From the NCBI GenBank assembly GCA_032718475.1, contig JAUCBJ010005014.1:23362-87361 (forward strand): a DNA stretch of 64,000 bases, in the 5' to 3' direction. The notes below the pieces were generated by a model. It had not been told where the DNA came from, searched no databases, and saw only the letters and a list, made by a program, of their open reading frames with translations. The translations under genes and the position numbers were made by a program. Position 1 is the stretch's first letter; the number at the start of each line of letters is the position of its first letter. The stretch is from Nemertoderma westbladi (Eukaryota; Xenacoelomorpha; Nemertodermatida; Nemertodermatidae). Of the stretch, positions 54,567-64,000 are shown piece by piece.

Positions 54567-57500
54567 AATGGTTTTGCTTGAAACTTACAAAAATTCACAA
54601 TCTACAGTACAATAGGTTTACTTCTACTGTAATTCATTAGCTTATTGGGCCTACCATATAGTTTATATGTACACACACCAATACAGTATATTTGTTTGCT
54701 ACTGTATTTTGTGTAAATTATATTTTTGTAGTTACATTGTTACTACAACCAAACAGCTTGAAATCTTTGAGTATTATATAATAATATATTGATGCGTTAT
54801 TGTGTCATTTTCTTTGGTGTCGTCGCGTTTCGGTAAGAGTCGTGATATATACGACATATAGTCTATATACTTCTTGTTACGCATACGCCCTGTTAAACAA
54901 CCGCGACACCTATACTAACAGCAGAACTGTTGAACAGACAAATACCCGTATACCTCTCTGCCAACCTAATGAGCTCTCGCCTAACCAATAAGACACAAAG
55001 ACTGCTCTACTGTTAAGTAAAGGGGGTCAGGAGCGTGCTATTACTAAATTGTAAGGGTTGCTAAATACAAAACCGCTACTTACCGTTGGATGGCGCTAAT
55101 CTGCCGTCCGCTAATATATTTTACTAAATTTACACAGCTCCTGCAAAATCGCTTGTTCCTTTCTCTACCGATCGCTCGATAGAGAGCTAACTGTTCGAAT
55201 CTATGAGCCACGCGGGAATAACCAAAACAATAAACCCGAGTCGGCTCCCTAAGCTTACTTAAGACGAGTGCGAGGGGCTTTGCACTCAGAGTATATTCTT
55301 ACGCCTAATTTTACTACTGTTGAAGTACGCTAATGCCTACGTCTTTTCTAATCGCGAATACGGAGGGTTCCCTAACGAAATGTGTGAATGCGAGAATATT
55401 TAAATAAATCAAAATTGGTACAGTACAATGTCTTTCGTGGGTGATACCGCTCTGGGTCTAAACTTGCCTGCAGCTGGCTTTAGGCCAGCAATTCACTAGT
55501 GTCTTGCGTACTAACTATTGCGATCTAGTTTATTGCCCGCTAATTCAAATAACCGCTCAGCGTGAATAGTTTACGGTACTCTAATTATTACCTTAGCTAC
55601 TCTCCGCTATGCTGCGTACTAATTCTTAATTTTACTAATTAATTACAGTCACAAATATGTAACAGCCTAAAATACTGTATTACTTTGACCTAATCAGTAA
55701 TTATTTACAGTAAACTAAGAGATAGAAATCAATCAAAGGGAAAAGAGCGCCTATCTAAGCATTCGTAATCTTAGGCACACTTTAGTAACACATCAATCAG
55801 AGTCAGCAATCACGGATCACAATAGCACGACTTGCAATTATACAATCTGCAATTATATAATTCACAACTTACTTACGTACTTACCCACTTACTGTGAGGT
55901 ATGCAGGCCCCTCCCGGGTACATCTAGGCTTCCTAACTAACCCAATTCCTGCCCCCTAATACTAAATAGAGACAAAACCTTGGATCATCAGCCCCCTAAT
56001 TACTGTACCGGCGAGCGGTCTCCAACCTACAGTCCAAATTGCCCGACCACAACGTTGACCCCCGCCAGCGTTGCCCGCCTTTGAATCCTCCGCTCTCCCT
56101 TAGTCGCCCAACCCCCCGATGTGCCCACCGCCTACTGGCACCTTAGCCCTCCATTATGCTAATAGCTACCGTAGCGGCGCATGCAAATCACAAAGTCTGA
56201 CAGTCTCAGAAATCCCTTAGGATTATTGCGCAGAAAGGAATCACATAGAACCATTAATCAAAAGGTAGAAATCATAGTTCAGTTGTAATTAGCAGTAATC
56301 GAAGGAATTAATTGAGAAAAAATCAAGAGTAATCGCACTACCAAATCATTCCAAGAAATTAATCAAATTGCAGAAATACTCTAAAATCCGTCAAAAAATG
56401 AATAGAGACAGCTCAGCAAGTACAAAGGTGATAGCAGATCATGTGAGGTGTCATGTGAGGTTCTACCGGCACACCGCCAATTTATAGGTGATCCGAATGG
56501 GGTGATGCAATAGGGTGACGCAATCGCTCTCCTATTGGCTCTCCAGTCCGCGCTAGCATTAGACCAACCTGGAAGCAGTTAGTCCAATAAGGAGGCCGGA
56601 TTGTAGCCCTATTGCCTGCCCAAACCTCAAATTATTACCATATATGGTAATGGTTCACGTCCCTGGCTGCTGAATGGCCAGGACAGCGTCCCTATATGCT
56701 AGCCCTATCGATGCTAATATCAGCAAGCACAAAATCCAGGGTCCGAATAAACTTGCTACCCTGGAACTATCTACATATATCCTAATACAAAATTACGTAG
56801 GTAGGGCTACATACTATACAAAATGGATGGATTCAAATATATGGGTGTTTCGATTTCCCTATCTAAATACCACTGCGTTATTATGCCTTATCTAAAATAT
56901 CATGCTGCACAATGGACTAATATTACGTACAGTATAACGGACTAATATTGCATACTGCATAACGACTAATATTGCATACTGCATAATGACTAATAATGTG
57001 GATACAGCGCCATATACCGTAACACCGCTCCAAGGGAAATCATACAATGTTTCCCTCCAATTGTAGAAGAGTATAAGGTGATGTATACAAAACAAAATAA
57101 ATTTCTTCCAACTAATCTAAATAACACAATAATTCTACTATTTACAAATATTGCTATAGATATTGCATAATGAATTACATACAAATTAAATTTACAAAAT
57201 ATTACTTCCTTCGATTTATTTACAAATTAACAATTTACTTATTGAAATGGAACATGGCTAGGACAATGTCCCCCATTTCCCATCTCAAATTAACGATCAA
57301 CATTAACAAGATAAACTAAATATAAACGTATTTGAGGCTAAATTTTTAACTAAATTGCATTAAAGGCCGATAATCAAACTAAATATAAAATACGTAATAA
57401 TTTCTTTCATTTTCGGATTTTACTTAATTTCTTATAAAAAACGCAAATCATCTTGGTTTGATGATTGCTCAGGTAAGTGAAAGGAGTAAGCCAAACCCGC

Positions 57501-58142
57501 GGGTTCGTCTCCCCAATCACTTCCTTTGCCTCTTTCAATAAACTTTAGAGCAAATAAAGTCATATACACAAAATCAAATATAGTTAAAGTATTTACTTTC
57601 AATATTTTTGGCCTTCGAAAATAAAATTCTAAAACATGGATACGACTAGTGTATATGAGTCCAGTCGAATGTTTATCAAACCTACGATATACATCAGAGC
57701 GACGATGATGTATATGTCTAGAGTTTGTCGCTCCGTGATATTATAGTCTCATCGGCTAGCTCCTGGGTCTCTCGGGCTCGCTCCCTTCTCCAGATACACC
57801 AGTCTACCCCCTGTAGACTCTGTTGACGGCGTCCTTGAGGCGTCACTTCCCGGAACCAGCGACGACGTTCCCTGGGCACCGACTATCTCCCGACTGGTGC
57901 TCCTCCCTCGGCCTCGTCCCATTTGCCGTGTCCCTGTGGGCGCCTCCGCCAACTCCTCTTTCTTCAACTATAGAATGTTCTGTTCGTCCTTGGCTTGACG
58001 CTTGCCAATGACTCCTCCTTCTGGTACTTGCCGCGAGCTGTGAGCTCCGGCTGTTGTCGCTGTGGGCGCGGCGGTCCTGATCCTCCACTCGTTCAGAGGT
58101 CAATGACCCCAAACGAGTCTCCTTAGGCCGCCAATTGTGCGC
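54567..58142. other. Probable LTR-retrotransposon-derived and non-coding DNA
   Basis: No long ORF. On the minus strand there are features of LTRs: a TATAAAT box near 56480-56486, a G-rich tract GGGAAATGGGGGACA followed by TGTCC at about 57264-57282 (polypurine-tract and LTR-start like), a related GACGCTGTCCTGGCCATTC at 56675-56692, and overlapping short Arg/Gly/Ser-rich minus frames at 57749-58112 behind a possible primer-binding site TTGGCGGCC (about 58124-58132). The units cannot be delimited without a second LTR copy. Confidence 0.35.
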
Positions 58143-58154
58143 TGGGTAATAATT

Positions 58155-58817
58155 CTAGACGTATATATCAGAGCGACGATGATATATAAAGGATTGGACA
58201 TATTCGGGCTTAATAATGCGTTCGTCGAAACTTCCCGAAATAATTTGGAGTAAATATCGTATAAATCGCGGATCGTGGGTATGGTTAGTAGACGGATGGA
58301 TGGCGCGAATCTCGTCTGGATACTCAGGCGTGAGTTTCCTCTCCTGGTGAAGCGAAGTGAACGTGGTCCAGGAACTCGAGTCCCGTGCCGCTTCGCGCCG
58401 CGCCTCTAGGTCTTTATAGGCTCGGTATAGCGAAATGGCCGCTGCCGTGTCTATCAAACTGGGTGTCGAACAGGGTTTAATCTCCGTATACGGATCTAAT
58501 GTCGTAACGGTCGGCGTAATGGGTCTCGGAGGTCGCCTTCCGCTAAAGTCGATACTGATCATCGGGTCGCTCATCGGGTAACCTCCCTCGTTATATCTAA
58601 GGAACTGGTGAGCTTGACAACGCGTTAATATCGGTTCTGGATGTTGCTCGTCTAGTCGGTCGGGAATCGTGGGTTTGTATTTCCCATTTAGCTCCATCAC
58701 CGACCGCCCATGGTAGTAAACGTTCGAATCTTTACATCCCGGTCGCGCGAATGGTAACTCCGCCTCCTCTCCGGCAGTAAATCCTCTGCGCGGTTGCGCT
58801 CTAATATCCTTCTCCAT
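58155..58817 (-). CDS. Unrecognised 220-codon ORF downstream of BEL/Pao pol
   Basis: An intact single frame, CpG-rich like the adjacent pol, starting MEKDIRAQPRRGFTAGEEAE. It has a Pro/Arg-rich middle (MSDPMISIDFSGRRPPRPIT) and a helical, charged part (AAAISLYRAYKDLEARREAA), ending YVQSFIYHRRSDIYV. No signal peptide, transmembrane segment or zinc knuckle, so it is neither a typical env nor a gag. It lies 760 bases downstream of pol on the same strand, in the position of an extra retroelement ORF, and is bracketed by the 8-bp direct repeat TGGGTAAT (58143-58150 and 58881-58888). It could be an element-specific accessory protein or a captured or unrelated host gene. Confidence 0.5.
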   Translation of the reverse strand: MEKDIRAQPRRGFTAGEEAELPFARPGCKDSNVYYHGRSVMELNGKYKPTIPDRLDEQHPEPILTRCQAHQFLRYNEGGYPMSDPMISIDFSGRRPPRPITPTVTTLDPYTEIKPCSTPSLIDTAAAISLYRAYKDLEARREAARDSSSWTTFTSLHQERKLTPEYPDEIRAIHPSTNHTHDPRFIRYLLQIISGSFDERIIKPEYVQSFIYHRRSDIYV

Positions 58818-58920
58818 TATGCCCCGCGTATATACATATATAACCCAATAAGTGTTCCGTTACGCAAACCAATTACACTGTGGGTAATCAGTTAGATGTC
58901 GCCGAAGGACAGACCTCCCG

Positions 58921-58934
58921 AACCCCCCCCCCCC
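58921..58934. repeat. C13 homopolymer run
   Basis: On the minus strand this is a G run preceded by GGAAGGCAGC, so it could serve as a polypurine tract for the LTR element, but no LTR start can be placed beside it. Confidence 0.5.
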
Positions 58935-59579
58935 GCTGCCTTCCAGCAGTTCAGGTTCGACTCTCTAGATTCCGTCTCTTCCTAACTAACTATCCTCTAA
59001 CCTATTCCCATGCATAGCGCAAAAACTTTGGAGATAAACTGGCCGTGACCAACTCACTTTTTGATGCCCAAACTACTCCCATTACTCGTACTAAACTACA
59101 GTAGTTAGAAAGGACTATAGCCACAATACTCGACTATACCAAACCCACAGGTTTGATAATCGAACATCACACATCACTGCAAACTACTGAGTGGGGTCCA
59201 TGTACGCCTCTGGTGCTACTAACCTTTAGCACCTTAGTTGCACTGTTGGCACCAATCCGTGGAAGTTGCTAAACTCAATTTACACTCCTACGTAATATAG
59301 CCGTCACCATGGTTTCTAAATGCTATTTTCCAGGCTTCACGACTTTTCAAATTACTGTTATCTATAGACGAATTCTAAAACGCGTCTATACACAGCGTCT
59401 GGAATTGTCTTGGGTTCACTTCTAATTTTAAAATTTTTAATTTTCCAAAATTTTTGAAAATAAAATTTTGTTTTGATACCCACCAGACAAAACTCAACGC
59501 AAATCACCACAACCCCGCTCCTATGCATTTCCTTGTATTTGCATACGAGGAATGCATACGAAGTGAGTTGCGTCCAACA

Positions 59580-62500
59580 CTAACTCTGTTTTGAGGCAGG
59601 AGACAAATTATAATCTCCCGTCTCGATACGTGTCTCCTCTAATAACACAATATCTTGGACCGGTCGGTCCAAGGTGTGCAAACCATTAGTTTTACACTTC
59701 TTTGGGTGTGGACACTTGCACCTAATTTTCACAGTGACTGTGCGCACTATGTTTTGCACGTCTGGGTGTGTGTGCAAGATCACTCCCGTCTCCCAATACT
59801 TTCTCTTGACAATGGGTTCGGTTATCAATACGTAATCTCCCCTTTGGAGACTCCGAACCGTTTTGTACCACTTTGTTCTGGTAGATATGGTGGGAAGATA
59901 GTATTCCCGCCAATATTCCCAGAATGTGTACGCCACAAACTGTGTCATTTTCCAGCTTTTACGACTATATAGGTCGGCACTAATGGGTTCTGATGCCGGC
60001 ACAAGAAATGCTGGACTCTGCATTAGCAAATGATTCGGCGTTAATGCAACACCGTCTGGCAACATAGCTATCGGCCTCGAGTTTAGGGTATGCTCGATTT
60101 CAATGAAAGCTGTAACCAGTTCGTCGTCGGTAAGTTGTTTGTTTACAGGCAATGTTTTAGCAATAGCCTGCTTTACAGAGCGAACTAAACGCTCCCAACT
60201 TCCTCCTCTCCAAGGACTTTCTGGAGTATTAAATCTCCACTCTACTCTTTGCGGCAAAAGTGCTGCAGAAATTTCTTTATTCTGTGCCGCTTTATGCGCC
60301 GCGTTCAACTCGCTATTCCCCCCGACAAAGTTTGTACCCTTATCGGAGTAGAACGCCTTTACTAGTCCTCTCCTGGCCATAAATCTCTTTAAGGCCAGGA
60401 GCAGAGATTTGGTCGACATGTCTGCCACACGCTCGATATGTATGGCTCTACTCGCCATACATGTCAGTAGCAGACCCCATCGCTTGTGGGTCAGCCGTCC
60501 ACTCTTTGCCTCAATCGGACCAAAACAATCCACCCCTGTGTTCGTAAAGGGTGGGTCATATGCCTGCACTCTCGCTTCCGGGAGTTCAGCCATCTCCTGT
60601 TCCAATACTCTGGCGTTCACCCTCTTGCAAACCAGACAGGCGTCGTACATAGTGCCTGCTGCCCTGCTTGGCTGCAATAGAATGAATCGCTGTCTCGCTG
60701 CCGACAAACAGTGTAACTTTCCCGCGTGATGCAACCTCTTGTGTATATCCCATAGAATCGCTCTTTGCAATTCTATCGGGTGACTAGGGATTATCACTGG
60801 GAACCTAAACTGTGAGTTTATGTCGACAGTCTGGATTCTCGATCTATGACAAATCAAACCCTTATGGATTAATGGACTCCATTTTCTAAGGGGTTTATAG
60901 AGAACTGGTCGTTGAGCCGATAATAGATGGAATTCTTTCGGGAAGGCACACACTTGATAATGTTTCAAATGCTTTAATTCCGCTTGATCAATCTCATCCT
61001 CTGTCAGAGGTTGTTTCAATTTCCGAATTCGCTCACTATTGGTGCTCAATGGTTCTCTCAAATGTTTCGAATGTTTTAAACAAAGGTACGAAACGTATCG
61101 GCTTAACCACGCAGTTCTTTTACAAATTGTCAGCCAAGAGGCAGACGAATTTAGTAATTTGTCATAAACACTGCATGACTCTAATGCCAGCGACGGTTGT
61201 CCGCTAACTAATGGAAGTTTCGAATCCAAACCCGCAGGTTTGGAAACCAAAGGCTCCATTGTGTCGGTCATTTTCTGTCCGTCACTTACCAATTGTGACT
61301 CCGGTTTAGTCTGTAAGGGTGGTTTGATGTCATAACTTACCCTTCCGGACCTAGTAGTCACGTAAGTCTGTTGGTCTGACAGGTCTCCGGGCCGCTCCAA
61401 TGACTCTTCAGGCCGCTCCAATGACTCTTCAGGCCGCTCCAATGACTTAAGTTTGGCTTTAGACTTCGACTTAGAGACTTTCTCCACCTTGACTTCTGCA
61501 TCTTCAGGCATCGGATTGGTCACTATCTTTAGTCGCTCTGGCCAATGTTCCTGTGTCCTCGTTAGAAAATCAGGTCCATGCAAGCAAAACTCCTGGGACT
61601 CTTCCTGACAGAATTCCGCCGGCATTGCACCTCTCGAAGTTATGTCGGCCGGGTTCAACACTCCCGGACAATGTCTCCATTGTTCCTTCGTCGAAAAATC
61701 AACGATCTGAGCGCGTCTATTGGCCACAAATGTCTTTAGTGCAATATTGTCGGCCGCAATGTATACTAACACCAAGGATGCGTCCATCCAATAGAATAAG
61801 GTCAATGTCGTGTCTAACTCCTCAATTATCTGCTTACTTACCTCGACCGAAACTACAGCCGCCTGTAACTCTGCACGAGGGACAGTCATGTATTTGACCG
61901 GCATTGTCTTTGATCTAGAAGTCACAAAGGCCGTCTCAAATTTGTCCTGACTTACCTCTCGGCGAAGGTAGGCTACCATACCAAAGCCGGTGTCACTTGC
62001 GTCACTGAACAAATGCAGTTCGAGATCAGCTGGAAATACCAGCTGATTCGGAAAGTAGGAACGGGGTACGTCTATGTTTTTCAATAGATGTAACTCGGCT
62101 TCCCACTCCCTCCACTGCTTTGCATGTATAGGAGATATTGGTTCGTCCCACTCTAAGTCGGACAACCAAATTTTCCTCATGCACGCTCGTGCCTGTAATA
62201 TAACCGGACTGATAAAATTCATCGGGTCAAATAGTCTACTTAATGTCGATAAGCAAATCCTCTTTGTCAAAACTTTGTCTGGGCTACTGGGCTCAAATCT
62301 AACTCTTACCTGGAACTTATCTGAGTTCGGGTTCCAAGCGAGTCCCAGTACTCGCGCCATGGGGATTGGTTCTACCCCCAATTCTATGTCTCCGCTCCCG
62401 CGATCTTTCACCGGGAACGATTCTAATAGGGCCTCCGAGTTTGTAGTGAACTTGGTCAGAGGAAATCCCCCTGTAGCCAAGCACTCTTGCAGGCCGTGAG

Positions 62501-62993
62501 CCACTTCTATGGCTTGTTCCGCTGTGTCCTTGGACACCAATCCGTCGTCCATATAGAAGTTTCTCAATATAGACTCAATTACTTCTACTGGATACTTACC
62601 AATCTGGGCTGTTGCCGTTTTCTTTAAAACGAACAGCGTGCCATTCGGACTATCGCGGGCGCCAAATATCCTAACGTACATCTGGTATGTAACCACTGGG
62701 CCGGATAAGTCTTCATTCTCGTACCAGAGAAAGCGAAGGCTATCCTGGTCTGCCTTACAGGCTCTTACCTGGTGGAACATCGCCTCGATGTCACAAGTAA
62801 ATGCGAATCGCCGCTGTCTAAAACGCAACAGTATTCCAATCAAATAGTTATTCAGGTTGGGACCATCCATCAACTCTGAATTCAGGGACATACCTCTATA
62901 GACTGCTGCGCAGTCGTTGACTACTCGGACTTTGTCTGGCTTGTCAGGGTGAGTCACATAGTGGTGTGGAAGGTAATAAGTCTGGTCTGTCAC
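59580..62993 (-). CDS. BEL/Pao pol: RT, RNase H, integrase, DUF5641
   Basis: 1137 codons, counted from a GTG in an open frame that extends upstream to the frameshift at about 63075. RT (residues about 1-230): VRVVNDCAAVYRGMSLN, CDIEAMFHQV and the catalytic YMDDGLVS near 147-154. RNase H-like (about 325-470): LHLFSDASDTGFG, MDASLVLVYI and ADITSRGAM. Integrase zinc region HKRLHHAGKLHCL with a later CLVC pair (about 735-775), then the DDE core: GVDCFGPI, YSDKGTNFVGG and the Glu in WRGGSWERLVRSVK. DUF5641 (about 1030-1110): KWYKTVRSLQRGDYVLI. A Glu/Ser-rich linker with the repeat RPEESLE (about 515-535) separates RNase H and integrase. All catalytic residues that I can check are present. Confidence 0.93.
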   Translation of the reverse strand: MTDQTYYLPHHYVTHPDKPDKVRVVNDCAAVYRGMSLNSELMDGPNLNNYLIGILLRFRQRRFAFTCDIEAMFHQVRACKADQDSLRFLWYENEDLSGPVVTYQMYVRIFGARDSPNGTLFVLKKTATAQIGKYPVEVIESILRNFYMDDGLVSKDTAEQAIEVAHGLQECLATGGFPLTKFTTNSEALLESFPVKDRGSGDIELGVEPIPMARVLGLAWNPNSDKFQVRVRFEPSSPDKVLTKRICLSTLSRLFDPMNFISPVILQARACMRKIWLSDLEWDEPISPIHAKQWREWEAELHLLKNIDVPRSYFPNQLVFPADLELHLFSDASDTGFGMVAYLRREVSQDKFETAFVTSRSKTMPVKYMTVPRAELQAAVVSVEVSKQIIEELDTTLTLFYWMDASLVLVYIAADNIALKTFVANRRAQIVDFSTKEQWRHCPGVLNPADITSRGAMPAEFCQEESQEFCLHGPDFLTRTQEHWPERLKIVTNPMPEDAEVKVEKVSKSKSKAKLKSLERPEESLERPEESLERPGDLSDQQTYVTTRSGRVSYDIKPPLQTKPESQLVSDGQKMTDTMEPLVSKPAGLDSKLPLVSGQPSLALESCSVYDKLLNSSASWLTICKRTAWLSRYVSYLCLKHSKHLREPLSTNSERIRKLKQPLTEDEIDQAELKHLKHYQVCAFPKEFHLLSAQRPVLYKPLRKWSPLIHKGLICHRSRIQTVDINSQFRFPVIIPSHPIELQRAILWDIHKRLHHAGKLHCLSAARQRFILLQPSRAAGTMYDACLVCKRVNARVLEQEMAELPEARVQAYDPPFTNTGVDCFGPIEAKSGRLTHKRWGLLLTCMASRAIHIERVADMSTKSLLLALKRFMARRGLVKAFYSDKGTNFVGGNSELNAAHKAAQNKEISAALLPQRVEWRFNTPESPWRGGSWERLVRSVKQAIAKTLPVNKQLTDDELVTAFIEIEHTLNSRPIAMLPDGVALTPNHLLMQSPAFLVPASEPISADLYSRKSWKMTQFVAYTFWEYWREYYLPTISTRTKWYKTVRSLQRGDYVLITEPIVKRKYWETGVILHTHPDVQNIVRTVTVKIRCKCPHPKKCKTNGLHTLDRPVQDIVLLEETRIETGDYNLSPASKQS

Positions 62994-63066
62994 TAAGTCA
63001 GGGTCCTCTACCTTCCCAGCAAATCCCTTGGCGAAATAGTTGTTGATCTGGGCGCAATACTTCTCC

Positions 63067-64000
63067 CTAATGTCCGGATTCCTTCAACAACCGAGCCCTT
63101 ACTCCGTTCAATCTTTTCAAGGCTAAGTTGTAGTTGTTCTCCAACTTAGGTGGTTGTCGACGCCACAACATTCCAACTTCAAAATGTCCAGTCGGTAGCA
63201 GACGTATGGTGTCTTCCATCATCTCCAGCGACCGTTTCTCATCAGTAGACATGGCTAGGTCATATCCACCGGGTTCCATTGCGTCCCTATCCAGCCATTC
63301 GACGGTTCTGGCTCCTGTCTCGAGGTCCTGGCGTATCAATTCCTTCTGTAATTCCTCCTCACTGTATTGGAAAATGTCTAGGTCTCGATATTTAGCCACT
63401 TGACCCTCCACTATGTCTGTATAAGTCAAAACGTTAGTCAGATAAGTAGCGTGGGCCGCTGAACCAGACCCACGGGTCTGATAACAGTAGTCCTCGGGTT
63501 CACTATCTGTCCGGTCGTTGTGAAGTGGTTCCGACAACCTAACATTATCGGGAATCAACTCCTCGTCCGACTCGCTAAAGTCACTATAGTGGTCAATACA
63601 GGTTCTCCTAAACTCGTCTATGTCTGGTGGTTCTACTAACGGTGGTTGAGTTATAGGCTGTAATTCGTCGTATCTGTTCATTGGCTTGTCGCCACCTGTA
63701 AACTCATAAGACATGGGTACTCGTGTATACCAACCTAATATAGTCCTATGGGCATGTGGTCCATTGACATGCGGCTCAGCTGGTTTCGTTTCCCATATCT
63801 GGTGTGCGATCAGCTGTTCTGCACCAATCAACATAGAAACATTCCTATAACCTACCTGGTGTCTGGGTATCCTGAGCTTGTCAAAATACTCCTGTGCTAT
63901 GGGACTCATCGGCGGCACCTTACCTAACTGCCTGCCGAATCCCTTCATAGCTAGACACTTAAATCCGTCCAATGGCAAAGCTTTCCGTTCTTGTCGAGTG
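63067..64000 (-). CDS. BEL/Pao upstream polyprotein: protease C-terminus and pre-RT linker (partial, frameshifted end)
   Basis: The frame is open at the window edge, so the start is unknown. SMLIGAEQLIAHQIWETKP and GPHAHRTILGWYTRVP correspond to the end of the retroviral-type protease (DUF1758) in BEL elements. An acidic linker follows, with DIDEFRRTC, then RQDLETGARTVEW, GHFEVGMLWRR and LKRLNGVRARLLKE, the block that normally leads directly into RT. The frame ends at TAG (63067-63069) just after this block, while the RT frame begins one base out of register, so one single-base indel separates two halves of one polyprotein. Confidence 0.85.
   Translation of the reverse strand, partial: TRQERKALPLDGFKCLAMKGFGRQLGKVPPMSPIAQEYFDKLRIPRHQVGYRNVSMLIGAEQLIAHQIWETKPAEPHVNGPHAHRTILGWYTRVPMSYEFTGGDKPMNRYDELQPITQPPLVEPPDIDEFRRTCIDHYSDFSESDEELIPDNVRLSEPLHNDRTDSEPEDYCYQTRGSGSAAHATYLTNVLTYTDIVEGQVAKYRDLDIFQYSEEELQKELIRQDLETGARTVEWLDRDAMEPGGYDLAMSTDEKRSLEMMEDTIRLLPTGHFEVGMLWRRQPPKLENNYNLALKRLNGVRARLLKESGH

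Larger units (their letters stand above)
59580..64000 (-). mobile_element. BEL/Pao LTR retrotransposon (pol region; 5' part outside the window)
   Basis: Protease-linker, RT, RNase H, integrase and the C-terminal DUF5641 region are in the order typical of BEL/Pao elements. Gag, the protease catalytic Asp and the 5' LTR lie beyond position 64000. The 3' LTR is not identified with certainty. Coding regions are intact apart from one frameshift near 63075. Confidence 0.93.

Noticed and set aside
55867-55892. Minus-strand run of GTAAGT-like donors (GTAAGTGGGTAAGTACGTAAGT)
   Set aside because: A short TAAGT-type simple repeat with no open exon in front of it, unlike the arrays at 7.5, 36.8 and 38.1 kb.

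Overview
The window reads as AT-rich invertebrate animal DNA. Supporting signs are spliced host exons with GT-AG junctions, an animal-type TMEM63 channel gene, a TFIIS N-terminal-domain gene, APE-type non-LTR retrotransposons, a Penelope-like element, a BEL/Pao LTR element, several MITE-like inverted repeats and very large tandem arrays. I cannot name the species.

Layout. 0-9 kb: a terminal exon (255-513), a cysteine-rich secreted, probably GPI-anchored protein (1597-2304), LINE debris, a G-rich-strand minisatellite (4335-4815), a short two- or three-exon gene (to 6831), then the first exons of another plus-strand gene (6964-7526) running into a 23-bp array. 9.2-11.4 kb: an intact, intronless TMEM63-type gene on the minus strand. 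12.5-54.6 kb: a series of phase-compatible plus-strand exons (12520, 12655, 20355, 21213, 21565, 31024, 36745, 37977, 51812, 54391) with introns full of repeats. They may be one gene about 42-48 kb long or two or three genes; its function is not recognised. Its introns hold a 63-bp satellite in two arrays of opposite orientation (13.9-19.85 kb and 22.7-30.2 kb), two near full-length LINEs with clear target-site duplications, a Penelope fragment, a mariner fragment, a foldback element with a 9-bp target duplication, and, on the opposite strand, an intronless 716-codon TFIIS-N protein gene. 55-64 kb: LTR-retrotransposon DNA, with BEL/Pao pol on the minus strand running off the right edge and a 220-codon ORF of unknown function downstream of pol.

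The strongest unexpected structures are three. (1) Three introns (starting at 7527, 36846 and 38131) open directly into tandem arrays whose repeat unit contains the exon-intron junction, so the 5' splice site is present 6 to about 22 times in a row. (2) The 63-bp satellite lies in inverted orientation on both sides of exons 20355-21890, so a transcript through both arrays would contain kilobases of self-complementary RNA, a layout expected to favour hairpin RNA or back-splicing. (3) The 63-bp unit is a multiple of three with two stop-free frames, which produces large spurious ORFs that should not be taken for proteins.

Host exons were read by eye from splice signals and phase; none was checked against RNA or a database.
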